DNA of 64,000 bases from Hyposmocoma kahamanoa (GCF_003589595.1 NW_020656077.1:2582810-2646809); one strand, 5' to 3'. Shown: positions 11,901 through 24,090, counted from the first letter of the stretch. The notes: generated by a model from the sequence alone, not told the origin. Program-made: numbers and translations.

Positions 11901-14900
11901 CCCGCACGCTGCACTGTATTTTGTCGTTAGAAGTCTTGCGAGTCGCTGCGACCGCGGTCGCGACGTATCGCCGGCACGCTGCACGAGCCCTAAAGTCTCA
12001 AGAGATTTTCCGACATTTCTTTTGTAGCGAGATCGTATACCAACAAATATAGTATTTTATAAAAAACAATGTGTCTACAACAGTGGAATTCACGGGACTT
12101 CTAATTACACAGGTTATTGTATTTAAAGGTAGAAGGTGAGGCAGGTAGAGAAACACAGGAAGTTGGCTCATATCTATTGTGGCACATCAATAACGAATAG
12201 GCGGTGGGCACCGAAGACCTTACATTATGGAGTGATTCACGAGGTCAAAATAGGAATATTAAATTGGTATTGATGCTAAAAGTGGCTCTGAGGACCCATC
12301 CGACCTTAAAAAAAGATTCGCTGTCGCTATTTGGAACCTGGGAATAAATTTTTGCCCAATGGTACAGATTTAAAAAAAAATTAAAATGCCTTGAAACACG
12401 GGAACGTCTTTACACAATCGAAGAATATATGGATATTTTAGAGACATGTAAGAAAGCAAACCCATTAAAAGTAATGCGAATGAAATCAGATAGGTTCTTG
12501 GGAACTGTACACATAGAAAAAGAATATAATTAATCGAAAAGTGTTCAAAAATAAGAGAAAGTAAATTTCGAGTTCTTAGGTTTTTGCGATTGTTACACAT
12601 AGCAAAATGAAACTATTTTTCCGGATTTAAATCGCGTATATTTGTTTTTTCAAACAAACCGACGTTTCGGGCCCTTTACAGGTCCCATGGTCACGGTTGA
12701 CAGTGGTAGTCAAAAAAAATAATCAAAACGATCCAAGTTACTTTGGATCCCATTGTTTCAAGACTTTAAAAAGCCAACACTATACAAGCTACTTTGGTGC
12801 ATTTTTTTAAAAAAGAAACAATAAAAACAAAATTATTCAAGTTTATTTGAATCTTAGTGGTCGACATATTTCATAGTTAAGTATTTTTTAAGAACGATTC
12901 ATACTCAAGTGGATCATGTCATGTGTTGTTGAATGAGAGTCCAGGACACCTGGATCGTTCATTAAAAATATTTCTGGGAAAATTGCGTATTTTTCAAAAT
13001 GCTACATTTTTATAACTTCGCCAATATTACAGATATCGACACGAGTCTTTCTGGTATGAAAGAATAGGCTACGGTGAATCACGACGTATACTCAACTCAT
13101 TTTCGCTCGCAGGCGGTCAGATTGTCCAGGCCGGACGGAGCCTGTGTTGTTTCCGACTTTCTTCCGGCTAATCGGGGGGTCCCGCAAGGATCTTTATTGG
13201 GACCAATACTGTTCATCGTCTACAGTGCTGATTTACTTAGGGCAGGGGTTCCCAAGCTTATTTTGTCTACTGCCCACTTTGAGAATAAATTATGTTTTAG
13301 CGCCCCCATTTTTCACCTACTTAAAAACCACTATAACTTCAAATTAAATTAATTATTGTGAGCTATGTTAGCGGAGATTAAGCATTCATTCTAAACGAGA
13401 CTTTTACTATAACCCGCAAGAGTTAACTTGAGACCTGAGCGCAGTAGGTAGTACACAACGGCGCTCAGGTCTCAAGTTAACTCTTACGGGCTACACCTGC
13501 CAATGAGAATGATTATTGAAACGCAACTTTATAGTATTCAGACAGAGTATCTTTTATTCATAATAAAACAAACATAATCGATTCTAATATAAAAATTAAT
13601 GTGAAGGATGAATCTGATGCTGTTTAATAAGTTTGTTGATATCAGGTTCCAATTTACCCAAGAACAGCCGCAAGTCACCACGTTCGGTAACATGAAAACG
13701 ATTTCTTTTTTTAGTAAGCAGCGTAGTCACAGCACTAAAACCACGTTCACACAAATATGACGATGGGAATGCTATCAAGAATCGTTGAACGATTGACCAC
13801 AATCCAGGGTACAATTGCGGGATCGGATTTTATAGCCAAAATTCTTGGTAGCCATTTTTGAACTTGATTTTTATTTCCTCGTTCGTTGTCAATTCTATAA
13901 GTTCTTCCAGCTGAGGTGATATTGCTGTGTTGACATTTGAAAACGGATCCAACACACAGTCAGGTATTTCCAAGTTCAAAATGTCCTGGTATCGTTCGGT
14001 GACGTCAATGTGGAGGTTTTCTAAATGTTGGCAGTAGGCAAACAAGTCGTCGTTACAGCACGATACTGATAAATTCGGAAAATTGTGAAATTCACGTCTG
14101 CCCATATTCTGTTTGTGTTGGAGCAGTTTGGCTGCGAAAGCAGCAACGACATTTTTTGTTTTAATTAAATTTAGTTCTTCGTCTTGCAGTTGGAGCATTC
14201 ATGCCGTTGAACAATTTATACAGGTCTGTCATGTAAGCTATATCATTCTTTAATGTAATGAGCTTGTTGCGCAATTCTGTATCTTTAGTTTCCAAGAACT
14301 CTATCACAGAGTCAAACAGGTTGTAAAATCGAGTCAGACAAGCAATTGCAACTCTTCACAGCCAACGAATTTCAGTATGGAACAACAAATGGTTGAAATC
14401 TTCGTCATTATTTTAAATTTTTATTGAATTGATATTCAATTACTTTGTGTGAAATTATTCCACTAGTTTGTTGTAATCATTAATACAAAGATCGAACACT
14501 CAGAAAAAATTCCTTCCGATCCGACCTTCCTTCCTAGTAGTTAATTCCGCGGCTATAGTAAGCTCACTTGCACTCCGAATTTCTAAAAGATCTTCTACTC
14601 TACGTCTCTTCGTTTTCAGCGATGAGTCGTCAAAGGATTTTTTGGGTCTGCTTACAGACCCAAGTCCTGATGATGTTGAAGGCTGCGGCTGGTGTGTACA
14701 TACATTTATTGCTATTCTCGAAGCCTCGAACCAATTTTTATGTTTGGTTAAAAACACTTCTTTATTAGATTTAGATGAAGTCCACTTTTCATTTAGTATC
14801 GCGGAAAGACTTGCGATTTTCATCTTCAGGTTTTTCAGTGATTCGTCAGAAGCATTAGTAATATTATGTTTCTCACATATATAATAAAAATGAGACTGTT

Positions 14901-17900
14901 TCTTGCATTTTTCTAATGTCTCAACCATTCTTCGAAAAACTCCAATTTCGTCACAGTAATGACACGTTCTGAAAAAAGGAGAATAATTTACTTACGGGGC
15001 TTTTCGGGCTCTGAAATATATATGAATCTATGCCTGAAAGTTGTAAATATAATATACAGAAGTATCTAGATTTATATATTTAAATAAAAAAGTTGCAGTC
15101 CTTTAAAGTTAACAATTAAGGAGAAATATGCAGGATTTTTTTAAAGATATTCAAACTCATATTGCACCAAAAATATACATGAATTTTTTGAAAAAAATAC
15201 GTGATATTAGTGTACATACCTTCCACAGAATATTTCATCACAAAAAACACGTTTCTCTTTGCTACCAATTTTAAGAGAGGTTGTCACAAGTGTGCTAATA
15301 ATGCAACTGATTTATAAATGCAAATCGAACTCCCAAATCACTTACATCTCGATCGAATCAAAGGCTTTCTCATAGTCCACAAACGCTAAGCATAATGGCA
15401 GGTTATACTCCTTGGTCTTCTGTATAACCTGCCGAAGTGTGTGGATATGGTCTCTGGTACTGAATCCCTCGGAAACCGGCTTGTTCGGGGGACTGAAAGT
15501 CATCGAAACTGCGCGCGAGACGGTTCGTGATGACTCGTGAAAATAGCTTATAAACGTGGCTTAGAAGCGAGATGAGCCTGTAATTCTTCAATATGGTGTT
15601 ATCTCCCTTGTTGAAGAAGTGTATCACCACGCTTCTATTGCACGCTTCTGGCGTAGAACCTTCGAGCAAGACCGAATTAAAGAGCCTCTGAAGGACTCCT
15701 AGTATCGGTGTTTCACCCGCTTTCAGAAGCTCGGATGTAATTCCCTCTTCACCCGGTGCCTTGTTGTTTTTCAGCCGTTTCCGAGCCATTCTAAGCTCGT
15801 ACAGACTGATGTCTGGGATATCCTCAGTGTAATGTCGGGTGAGCTTGGCTCTAGAATCTTTAGACTATAAAACCTCTCGATTTCCCCCAGTACTTCTGGC
15901 TTGGACGTTACAACGCTGCCTTCCTCCGTCTTTGGCTTTGTAAGCTGACTATGTGCAATAAACATGTCCCTTGCAAAAAAACTTTGGAGCCCTTGTTCCG
16001 CTCTATGGTATCTTTAATATAATTGGTATTAAAGACCCGTATGTCGTGTCGCATGCACTTCCATATGTGTCTATTAAACTGCATATAGGCTTTAGCCTTA
16101 TCGGAGAACTGCAGCGTCATATCGCGTCGATTTGCCATTAGCTTGAGAGTAGGATCGGAGAGTTTCTGCGGTCTATCCTTGCGGCGGGTGCTGAAGAATT
16201 TTGACCCAACCGCGTGGACGGCTCCATCAACTTGTTACTAATCTCGTCCACAGAGACGCAGTCCTGTAAGCAGTCGAAACGATTTTGAAGTTCAAGCCGT
16301 ATCTGTTCGGGGTCATATGGGCACCGCTGGGTCGCAGAGTAGACTTCATCAGTCGAGAAAGTCGTGACCTCTCACGTTTGACATCGATATTCAACAAGCC
16401 TCTTACCATCCTGTGATCGCTTCCAGTTTTCATCCTATTGATCACCGACACATTGTTGAATATCTGTCTCTTGTTGGTCAATATGAAGTCTATCTCATTC
16501 CTTGTGACACTATCGGAACTTAACCAGGTCCATTACCTTTGAGGCGGTTTTTGGCAGAAGGAGTTCAACATAAAGAGTCCCTTCTTTTCCATGAAGTCGG
16601 CCAGCCTTTGGCCCCTGGAATTACGCTGCCCATAATTTCCCCAAGCTCGGCTCATCAATCATTCGATTGCCCAGTTTAGCGTTGAAGTCCCCCATGACAA
16701 CATTGAAGTGTGTTTGCGAGGTATGCATGGCTTGATTTATGTCCTCAGAAATAGCCTCTACCTCCTCATCGGGGTGTGTCGAGGTCGATGCGTACACCTG
16801 TATGACTTTCAGCGAGTAGCGCTTGGATACTCGGAGTATAATATACGCAACTCTGCTCGACACACTCCCGATAGATGTAATGTTGCCAATAAGGGATTTG
16901 TGGACGATAAACTCGTGGGACTACTGGTCACTTTCCTGAAGTAGAACAAGTTGCCGGATTTCAGGGCTATCGTGTCTTCCCCTCTCTACGGACTTCCGAC
17001 AGCCCCACGATATCCCAGTGCAACTTGTCCACCTCCTCTTTTAGCTCGACGATCCTCTCGTCCGACTGCAGTGTGCGTGCGTTATAGTGCGTTGCCAGGG
17101 CCACTGATCATTATCAGAAAATTTTCAAAAATGTAACATAATTCTTAAAATTGTTATGGTATATTTATTTCGCTTCAAAACTTATGAACACACGAAGTAT
17201 GTAATAATAATAATAAATATTTATGTAACTTTTACTTGCATCTCATAACTTATGAACACGCGAAGTATTTACCTAAACTGCAGAAGAAATAGTAATCGTA
17301 AATAGCCAACCCATTTTTGTTTTTAATTTGCAATCAGTGCTTTTCACTATACGCAAATTGTTGTAAGTTGAATGGTAATCTCTTCTTTGAAATCTTGAGA
17401 CTGATTGGTCGTAGTTTCTAATTTAAAAGATTGAAGAAGAGAGAAGACAAATTCTAGATATAATTATACCCAGGCGTTATATTGTTGAAAGTTCAATACC
17501 TTTATTGCAAGTTTACAAGACGTTTTAATTTTATATTGAAATTTTATTTAACGTGCTACCATCTTGCGGCCAGTTACTGGGCTACAAAGAACGACTAACA
17601 GCTGAACGAATAGAAAAGTATTATTTGCTCGACAACAGATAAATGTCTTCTCTAACGCACATATTGCGAAATGAACTTTTTTTCGTCAATTAGGTTTAAA
17701 ATTTACAAAACACTCATGAAGCATTTTTTCAAGCTTTTGTTCGCTAATAAGGTAGAAAATTCGAGATGTTTACTTAGTTCTCCAAAAGATAAAACTCGAC
17801 CATATGGCTTTGGGTTATCCCAATCTTTTTACTTTCGTTTGTTACAGTACAAAAAATGAACTCTATAAACAGAAAATGGAAAATTAATAAAAATAAGTGT

Positions 17901-20900
17901 TACCGATGATATGAAATACCACCACGGGAAATATTTTTGGTTATCATTTTTTCATTCCAAAACAGACAATGAGGCATTTTTCTACGATTTTAGAGAATGT
18001 GCGCCAAACAAGTGACACAACCATACAACACAAAGCGATAATGGCCGACTGAGCTCATGTATACGTAACTACGCATGCAGTTGGCAGATGTGCTACGTTT
18101 ACTTACACTTCTACTGTATTTATTGTTTTGTGTGGCAGGTAACATTGACACATTTTAAGAACTGGCAGTTGATTATAAATTTATTACTATTTAAATAAGT
18201 CTACTCACTACATTTTAATATTAATTATTCCTTTTATCACCGTAAGTATTACAATATTTTTATATGTGTGTATGTAATTTGAAATTATAGTAAATTTTTG
18301 GCCACCAAACATTACCATGAAACAGGTGGATAAGACAGATTATTGCATAGATACTAGAGGTGTTAAATAATATTACATAACTAGGCAGTGTCCCAGATTT
18401 TGGTGTAAGATACTTTATGTAACTGCTTGATGTCATCAGACATGTATTTACTCTCCCTACAAAGTCAATTTACCTTTTATACAGGACTAATTTATTGAGG
18501 TAGTCAGACGCAAACGGTAATATACATTACCGTGATACCACAACACTATGGTACAAGAAAAAACAAAACACTCCACATTCAACTCGCTGTAGGTACTTTA
18601 TGTACAAATGGACCGATCGGGAAAATAGACCGATGGTAACGTAGGGAACTTAAGTACCTATGTACTTTAATGATATTTCTCAAATTTTGAAGGACAGACG
18701 ATATAATTTAAAGTGAATCATAAAATGTATGAGATTAAGATACTTTTTGCACACAGCCCAAAAAAGTACTAAATTAGTGTTGAGTCATGGAAAAATTTTT
18801 AATTCGTAAAAATTTAATCTTCGCATTGACCTACAAATAAATGATTTTTCAGATTTTTTTCTCCGTTATTTTGAAAAATTCATCTACTGAAAATTTCCAT
18901 GGAATTACCAACACTATATTTAATTAAGAGAAACATAATGCAATAGTACGGATTAGACAGCTATTTTTACACGTTATCTTAGTTCTACATGACCTGTATT
19001 CTAGGAAAACAGCGCCAATGAAATACAATAACCTCCTCTTTTCTTGAACTTTATTCAATTGTGTAAGGAGATTAAGAGAGTTATAATTATCAATTGACAG
19101 TCTGGAACATCTGAATAGAATTAAATGAGTGCCTAAACATTGATGTGTACTATTGTCGTTTGTATCAATACGGCAAGGTCATCTTATCATTACTATATTA
19201 AGGGTCGTATTCTAGAACTCTACTCAATGCTCAAGTCAGGATTTGAGTATGGTTTAAAGCACTCGAAATCATACTCAAGTCACTGCCATTACGGTCGTAT
19301 TTCCAGTGCTTGAAATCATACTCAGATCCTGACTTAAGCAGACTTGAGTATGATTTCAAGCACTGGAAATACGACCTTAATGGCAAAGACTTGAGTGTGA
19401 TTTTCAGTGCTCACTGCAATACTCAAGTCCTGACTTGAGTATTGAGTAGTGTTCTGGAATACGACCCTTGGAGTCGTATTCTAGAACTCTACTCAATGCT
19501 CAAGTCATGACTTGAGTATGGTTTAAAGCACTCGAAATCATACTCAAGTCCCTGCCATTAAGGTCGTATTTCCAGTGCTTGAAATCATACTCAAGTCTGC
19601 TCAAGTCAGGATCTGAGTATGATTTCAAGCACTGGAAATACGACCGTAATGGCAGTGACTTGAGTATGATTTCGAGTGCTTTAAACCATAATCAAATCGT
19701 GACCTGAGAGTTACAACTTTTCTTTATACAGTCAATAGCACATAGGCTTTACACTTTGACCTTGATTAGAATATATTTTTTGATTTGGTTCTTAAGGTAC
19801 CCATTCATCCGAAACGATGCAAATTTGTAACATCAAAATGCCTCTTCGCCCGATGTATTGCGAAAACTTACGTAATATTTAACTCAAAAATTGGTAGAAT
19901 TTAGAAAACACGATTGAAAATCATCATTCCAGACCATTGACCTGTCAATGTCCCCGAAAGAATGGCCAACGTAACCATGCTACTGCTGGTAATGTTTCCG
20001 CGGCAAAATAGCATCTCGTCACGTAATTTAGGGATTGTAGCATCGCCTTAGGTTGTGTTACGACTTCATGAGCAACGTTCATAGAGCGCAAACATTGCCA
20101 TTTTGAATGTTTTAATAAAAGGAATTCCCCGCTTGCAACTTAGACGTATTAAATTCTGTTTCCAGCTAACTACTCTCTGGAGGTAGTGAAGCGAATGCCA
20201 AAAAATGTGATTCCTGGGGTGTACTACGGTTGGGCACAGGTAGACTCAGGGGCCGTGTACAAGATGGTCGCCAATGTAGGCTGGTGCCCTTTTTACCAGA
20301 ACAAAGAAATGTCTGTTGTAAGTATGTTTTATAGATTTCCAATTCTTTCCTAGACTTATTCCGGGCGGGTTAACACCCTGCAGGGTGGACTCTTCATCAA
20401 TTTCTTCATTGCCATTGGTTTGAAGTCACAGTTAACGTAACTCCGTGTAATTGTCTTGTGGATTAATCAAACTAGAAAACCTTAATTCTTCCAGACAACA
20501 CTCATTTGTTTATCGATTCTACATTAGGAGGTTAAGGTAGTCATAAACTTAACGAAAATGCCTTTTCGACGTATGTATAATTCAAAGTCAAATAATCTTT
20601 ATTTCATAGGTAAGCAAATTACTCTTGAAATCGTCATATTGATTACACTCTACGGCTCATTCGTAAGGCAGAGTCCCCTGAGAAGAATAAGCAAGAAACT
20701 CTGGGGTTGCTCTTTGTAAATATACAATTTTACACATTAATCATTTGCAATATCTATTTCATACAACATAGATCGAGACTAATCTGTAAGAGCTAAACGG
20801 GTAACTACCACGGAATTATCATCTAAGTACGCCAAAGCTCTATACTAACCTTTAGTATAAAGTTTTTGTTTCTCTTAGTTTAAAACCTCGTCAATGGCAA

Positions 20901-22710
20901 ATTCTGAATATCAACCAGAATCTTTCCTATTGTCGAAGCATAGATACATTGCCCCCTAAATGAATTTATGACATTGTAAAAACGACTATCAGGAATACCT
21001 AGTTTTTTTTTATTTCTCATATTAATGTTATGTATGTCACTATTTTTCATAAATAAATTATTTATTTTTCTTAACATAAATTATGTTTTCGTAAATATAA
21101 TATGACGCTAGTGTAAGAATGTTAACTCTGGGGCCTAAATTGTAAATTATCTTAACCGTGCATTTCTGCAAGACAAAGATTCTATTAATTCCTCAATAAA
21201 AAGAAAAAAAAATCGGCGGCATTACCCCAAAGCAAAATGCCGTATAAAATTCCTGTAAGTCCTGGAGATAAACAACAATAGCTTTAAACTTTACTGAAGA
21301 TGCTATAGTAGAGACTTATTTCAAAAGCCCGATATCCAACTGTAATAGGGGCTCATAGCTCTTATCAGCCCACGAACTAAGCAGCTATGGGCGTACTTTT
21401 AAATCGTATATTGACCGGATTTATAGTTTTCAACTCAAAATTTTAAAGCAACTGGTACCGTTCAAAATTAAAGAAAAATTTAGAAATGACGATGAAAGGC
21501 AATTTAATTACTGTGAAGTACTACCAATGCAAAAACGATTAAATCTAGTTTTGTTGACAGAAAAATAACTTCAAAAGCAAAAAAAATTAAAGAACTTTGG
21601 CATAGTCACACGTCAGGTCACCCAAGAGACTTCCGTTACCGTAGTAGCTCGTAATTTTTACGGTGCTCGTACGACCAATTTTTCTTGCAATAAGTTTCCT
21701 TGCAACAGCGCGCGCTCTGCTGTGGCGGTAAATCGGTGGCTTGCATAACTTTTTGTTAATATTAACTGTGTTATACCTTTATTATATTTTATTCTTTTTC
21801 GTACATTGTTTATATTTAATAAAATTGTTATTTTATATATTATGTTAGAGGAGTTGCAACACTCATACAAATCTGACCGAGTTAGTGTTTTTGTAATTAT
21901 TAAATAAATTAAAAAAAAGACTAATTGAATGACAAATTTTTATGCATTTCTTCCAATTTTAACTGATATTAATACGAATATTTTTAACAAAAGAAACAAT
22001 CGGCGTGCGTGTTAATTACAGTCGCGGATCATTATCCGTGATTAATAAAACATGTAGCTAGGTACAATTGTATATATAAATGAACGGTACTTCAATTGTC
22101 TTATATTGTCCAATGTAAAGAAATCCTAAAGTGAAAATATGAGGCTTTTTTTAGAGGAACAAAAAGAATATTACAGTATTATGTGTAATGAAATACGCAT
22201 ATTTACGTGTCACTACTTATGGCGTTTATTAGTTAGTCTTTATTTACAACCACAAACCGTGTACCATTAAAACTTAGTGATAACCTAATATAATTTAGAC
22301 AGATATCGAACCTTCAAAATATTTAATGGATTTCGTACAAACATAAATCGAATTTAGTTAGCAACTTGTTGTTAACAAAAGTTTTGCAAAAGCACATTGA
22401 CCTGAAGATTTATTTCGCCATCTTGAAGTTGCAAAAAACAAATTCTTTAGTAGTTTATTCTTAATATTTTCATTATATTATTAATATTTTATTACAGGAG
22501 ACGCACTTGATGCATGAATTCGACTCAGATTTCTACGGGTCGAATTTGAAAATCGTCCTCGTCGGCTATTTAAGGGACGAGTTAAACTTCGATTCACAGG
22601 GTAGCTTGATCGCTCAAATCAATGAAGACATTCAGAACGCCGATCAGAAACTAGACCTACCAGAAGCTAAGGAGATAAAGAATCAGTATTTTTATAAAAA
22701 AGCCGACTGA
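8911..22710 (+). CDS. RFK: Riboflavin kinase
   Basis: Phosphorylates riboflavin (vitamin B2) with ATP to make FMN, the first step from the vitamin to the flavin cofactors. Three exons join in frame to 149 residues: 8911-8995 (donor GTAATT), 20166-20317 (acceptor TTCCAG, donor GTAAGT) and 22498-22710 (acceptor ATTACAG, stop TGA). The length is usual for animal riboflavin kinases. Residues 10-30 carry the nucleotide/flavin loop GFGRGSKELGCPTAN, with PTAN formed across the first splice. VYYGWAQV follows in exon 2, and exon 3 begins ETHLMHEF, where the Glu (residue 80) matches the family's catalytic Glu. FYGSNLKIVLVGYLRDE is also typical. The first intron is 11.2 kb and full of transposon remains, but the splice sites are intact. 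A possible polyadenylation signal (AATAAA) lies near 23162. Confidence 0.96.
9632..9854. repeat. Foldback element, copy B (two units split by TTA)
   Basis: A short unit (9632-9686) and a longer unit (9690-9854) each start GGGTCGTATTC and end GACCC. TTA occurs before the first unit (9629-9631), between the units (9687-9689) and after the second (9855-9857). This suggests that the element duplicates a TTA target and inserted next to itself. Confidence 0.85.
10879..10895. repeat. (GT)n microsatellite
   Basis: A run of about eight GT repeats in the riboflavin kinase intron. Confidence 0.85.
12205..12365 (+). pseudogene. Fragment of a transposon-like ORF with a LWSDSRGQNRNIKLVL motif
   Basis: One plus-strand frame reads EDLTLWSDSRGQNRNIK, then LVLMLKVALRTHPTLKK, then a corrupted stretch ending LGINFCPMVQI. 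From memory, a LWSDSCGGQNRN-type block occurs in a widespread uncharacterised, transposon-associated protein family in insects and other invertebrates; it may belong to a transposase-like domain. There is no start codon and the frame soon ends, so this is a remnant. Confidence 0.5.
12655..12715. repeat. Short repeat sharing CCATGGTCACGG-GTTGAC text with the 24.9-kb palindrome
   Basis: Reads CCGACGTTTCGGGCCCTTTA, then CAGGTCCCATGGTCACGG, then TTGACAGTGG. The block CCATGGTCACGG(G)TTGAC recurs in both arms of the perfect palindrome at 24918-24981, so both may be ends of one non-autonomous element family. Confidence 0.45.
13074..13255 (+). pseudogene. Non-LTR reverse transcriptase fragment
   Basis: The plus-strand frame contains RPDGACVVSDF followed by NRGVPQGSLLGPILFIVYSADL, the reverse transcriptase motif (GxPQGSxLGPxLF) of Jockey/CR1-like retrotransposons. 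Only this small part of the fingers/palm region remains. The catalytic FxDD box is absent and flanking sequence is unrelated. Confidence 0.85.
13413..13490. repeat. 30-bp inverted repeat with an 18-base loop
   Basis: The left arm (13413-13442) begins CCCGCAAGAGTTAACTTGAG and the right arm (13461-13490) is its reverse complement with one difference. It sits between the reverse transcriptase fragment and the hAT remnant and could form a strong hairpin. Confidence 0.85.
13596..14405 (-). pseudogene. hAT-superfamily transposase remnant (ZBED5/FAM200-like)
   Basis: Read from 14405 toward 13596 on the minus strand, the frames give LLFHTEIRWL, ELRNKLITLKNDIAYMTDLYKLFNG, a middle block with FPNLSVSC and IPDCVLDPFSN, then FLIAFPSSYLCERGFSAVTTLL near the end. 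The last block is the hAT dimerisation region (SS...ERGFS). Stops and frameshifts separate the pieces, and the N-terminal zinc-finger and early catalytic parts are missing. It resembles the ZBED5-type domesticated or mobile hAT group, but this copy is dead. Confidence 0.82.
14405..14512 (-). repeat. Element 3' end shared with 25190-25310 (opposite orientation)
   Basis: Reverse complement matches 25190-25310, including TCTGAGTGTTCGATCTTTGT, ACAAACTAGTGG and GAATATCAATTCAATAAAA. It starts inside the 14500-14968 open frame and ends exactly where hAT-like coding begins. It is therefore probably the 3' end of the element that carries that frame. Confidence 0.7.
14500..14968 (-). pseudogene. Spliced exon of an unidentified mobile-element gene
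   Basis: The minus-strand frame starts after a splice-like acceptor (TTTTTTCAG at about 14977-14969), reads TCHYCDEIGVFRRMVETLEKC and runs to a stop at 14500. Met at 14928 opens the longest ATG frame (142 aa). It includes a Ser/Thr-rich part (HQPQPSTSSG), then RPKKSFDDSSLKTKRRRVEDL and a helical tail. From memory, similar RPxKxFxxxSxRxKRR patterns occur in transposon-linked insect proteins, but no function can be assigned. No upstream exon was found. Its 3' end recurs at 25190-25310, which supports a mobile origin. Confidence 0.55.
15344..17105 (-). pseudogene. RTE-like non-LTR retrotransposon, truncated at both ends
   Basis: Minus-strand order is endonuclease then reverse transcriptase. Near 17080-16950 it reads NARTLQSDERIVELKEEV and DIVGLSEVRREG, an APE-type endonuclease start. 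Near 16863-16640 VIQVYAST and VVMGDFNAKLG follow, then TGSDHRMVRG (about 16440). Reverse transcriptase blocks NNKAPGEEGITSELLKAG, NYRLISLLSHVYKLFSRVI and PEQAGFRG run from 15770 to 15470, and the copy stops just after LAFVDYEKAFDSIEM at 15344. Frameshifts are many, so it is inactive. The wording matches the RTE-type endonuclease-reverse transcriptases common in moths and butterflies. Confidence 0.9.
17106..19200. other. AT-rich intronic stretch without recognised features
   Basis: Apart from a small direct repeat of AACTTATGAACAC(A/G)CGAAGTAT (about 17180 and 17250), I see no coding or repeat structure. Confidence 0.5.
19202..19710. repeat. Foldback element cluster, copy C (compound)
   Basis: Two or more foldback units lie back to back. 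The first begins TTAAGGGTCGTATTCTAGAAC and closes near GAATACGACCCTTGG; another begins at once with AGTCGTATTCTAGAACTC. Internal blocks such as AAGCACTCGAAATCATACTC and GTCGTATTTCCAGTGCTTG appear in both orientations, so the region can fold into several alternative hairpins. The right end is worn. Confidence 0.8.
20575..21255 (-). pseudogene. Jockey/CR1-like LINE, 3' part
   Basis: On the minus strand 21255-21060 reads GILYGILLWGNAAD and then, after a gap, RIFVLQKCTVKIIYNLGPR, phrases from the C-terminal reverse transcriptase region of insect LINEs. 21077-20880 gives an open stretch ending IGKILVDIQNLPLTRF. The element ends in a 3' tail with AATAAAGATTATTTGACTTTGA near 20575-20600. It lies in riboflavin kinase intron 2 and is 5'-truncated and frameshifted. 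The rest of that intron (20318-20574 and 21256-22497) shows nothing recognisable. Confidence 0.8.
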
Positions 22711-23789
22711 AACTGAAGACAAGCGAAAATCGATTAAAACCAATTTTAAAATATCACCCCACACATGGTGACAAATACGCGATGTATTTACTATATGCAG
22801 AAAGTTTACAGTAAGATTTTATTATTTAAATACATGTGACTATTGTGCCTTAGAAGATATTTCATAAACAAGGCTTCCGACGGCTGTGAGACATGGAGGG
22901 AAAGTACTTTAAATATTGTAGATAGGGTATTTGCTTCAACAATCATCCAAAACATCCCGTATTTTTATGGTCAAAAGAGTCAATAGTAAGGATTCATATC
23001 CTTTTAAGTAACACAGTATCTTAAAGGAACACGGTTCAATTATACAATTTATTCAAAAATGAAACAAACTTGAAACTGTCAATTTATGTTTTGTTGTATT
23101 TACGGTATTTGTCATTAATTTATCAACATGTTTAAATTATCGTTTTCTATCTTGTACTTATAATAAATCTGTGCAAGTAAGTAATTTCTTAAATGGGTAC
23201 TTATTAGTAAATAATCAAAGCTATCCGTCAAATGATAATGCCGATATTTTTAGTGGTACGGATATCGACAGTATTATTATTAGGGTGGCTTCATTTGGGA
23301 CCTCTGGGTGCGGCCTGTGCCTACCCAGTATGAAACTTCTTACGTCCATTAGAGGGCAGCACTGGGTGCACATGCACAGGAGTATTATCCACTTTGTGGC
23401 AGAATATATGTACGTTCTCTGTTTTCACTCTGCCCAATATTTGACATGTGCTTGTTCAAGCCACAATGCCATGTTATTGATTAAATCGAAGACGCGGACG
23501 CAGCACGTATTTAGAATAATGTTTTTTTGAAGTATTTATTGATAGAGAAGCCGTGAAATATTAATAAATTAAATAATACCAAAATAAGACAATAAAGTCC
23601 TATATTAATACGTGTTTTGAAAAGTAGTCGCTCTGGAGAACAAAAAAGAAACAACAAAGTAAAGTTTTGTTTTTATAGTTAGACCTTAGAAAATATTTTT
23701 ATAACATTTTCTTACACCGTAAGAATTATCATACCTTTGTTTCCTAAATCGATCGATCAGAATCGAGAACTGTATTGTATCAAGTGAAC

Positions 23790-24090
23790 ATCACATCACT
23801 AACCATAAAATTTGACCAAAAACATGACGGAACGTTCGTGTCACGAAACTGAAAGAATTGTACGAAAGTATCGCTCTTCATAATATTCATGGCCTACTAA
23901 AGAAGGGTCACAAGTGTACCGCACCAAGAAAAAGCTGCAATGTATTACGAATCACGCGGCATACACTCGATTGCATATTTCTTTTCTCGAAATTATCTCT
24001 TCCAAATACTTTTCCTCCGTGTCGCATAGCCGTGTGACGCCTGTATAAAATTAGTTTAATATAATAGTTCCTAAAATAGAAAGACAGTCC
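23790..24090. repeat. Dispersed element related to 29315-30098 (without foldback insert)
   Basis: Shares in order ATATTCATGG, GGTCACAAGTGTA-like text, GCATACACTC and TTTTCTCGAAATT with 29500-29820. It lacks the foldback insert that splits the other copy after GCATACACTC. It thus shows the empty-site form of that insertion. Confidence 0.65.

Larger units (their letters stand above)
8996..20165. other. Riboflavin kinase intron 1: transposon graveyard
   Basis: An 11.2-kb intron holding foldback elements (9632-9854, 19202-19710), remnants of at least four coding transposon families (about 12205-17105) and inverted repeats. Stretches 10931-12204 and 17106-19200 show only AT-rich sequence and a GC-rich patch at 11870-11990. 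No nested host gene was recognised. Confidence 0.75.

Noticed and set aside
23171..23530. 119-residue open frame after riboflavin kinase
   Set aside because: Starts within the presumed 3' flank, with no homology recognised, no second exon and no coding bias visible.
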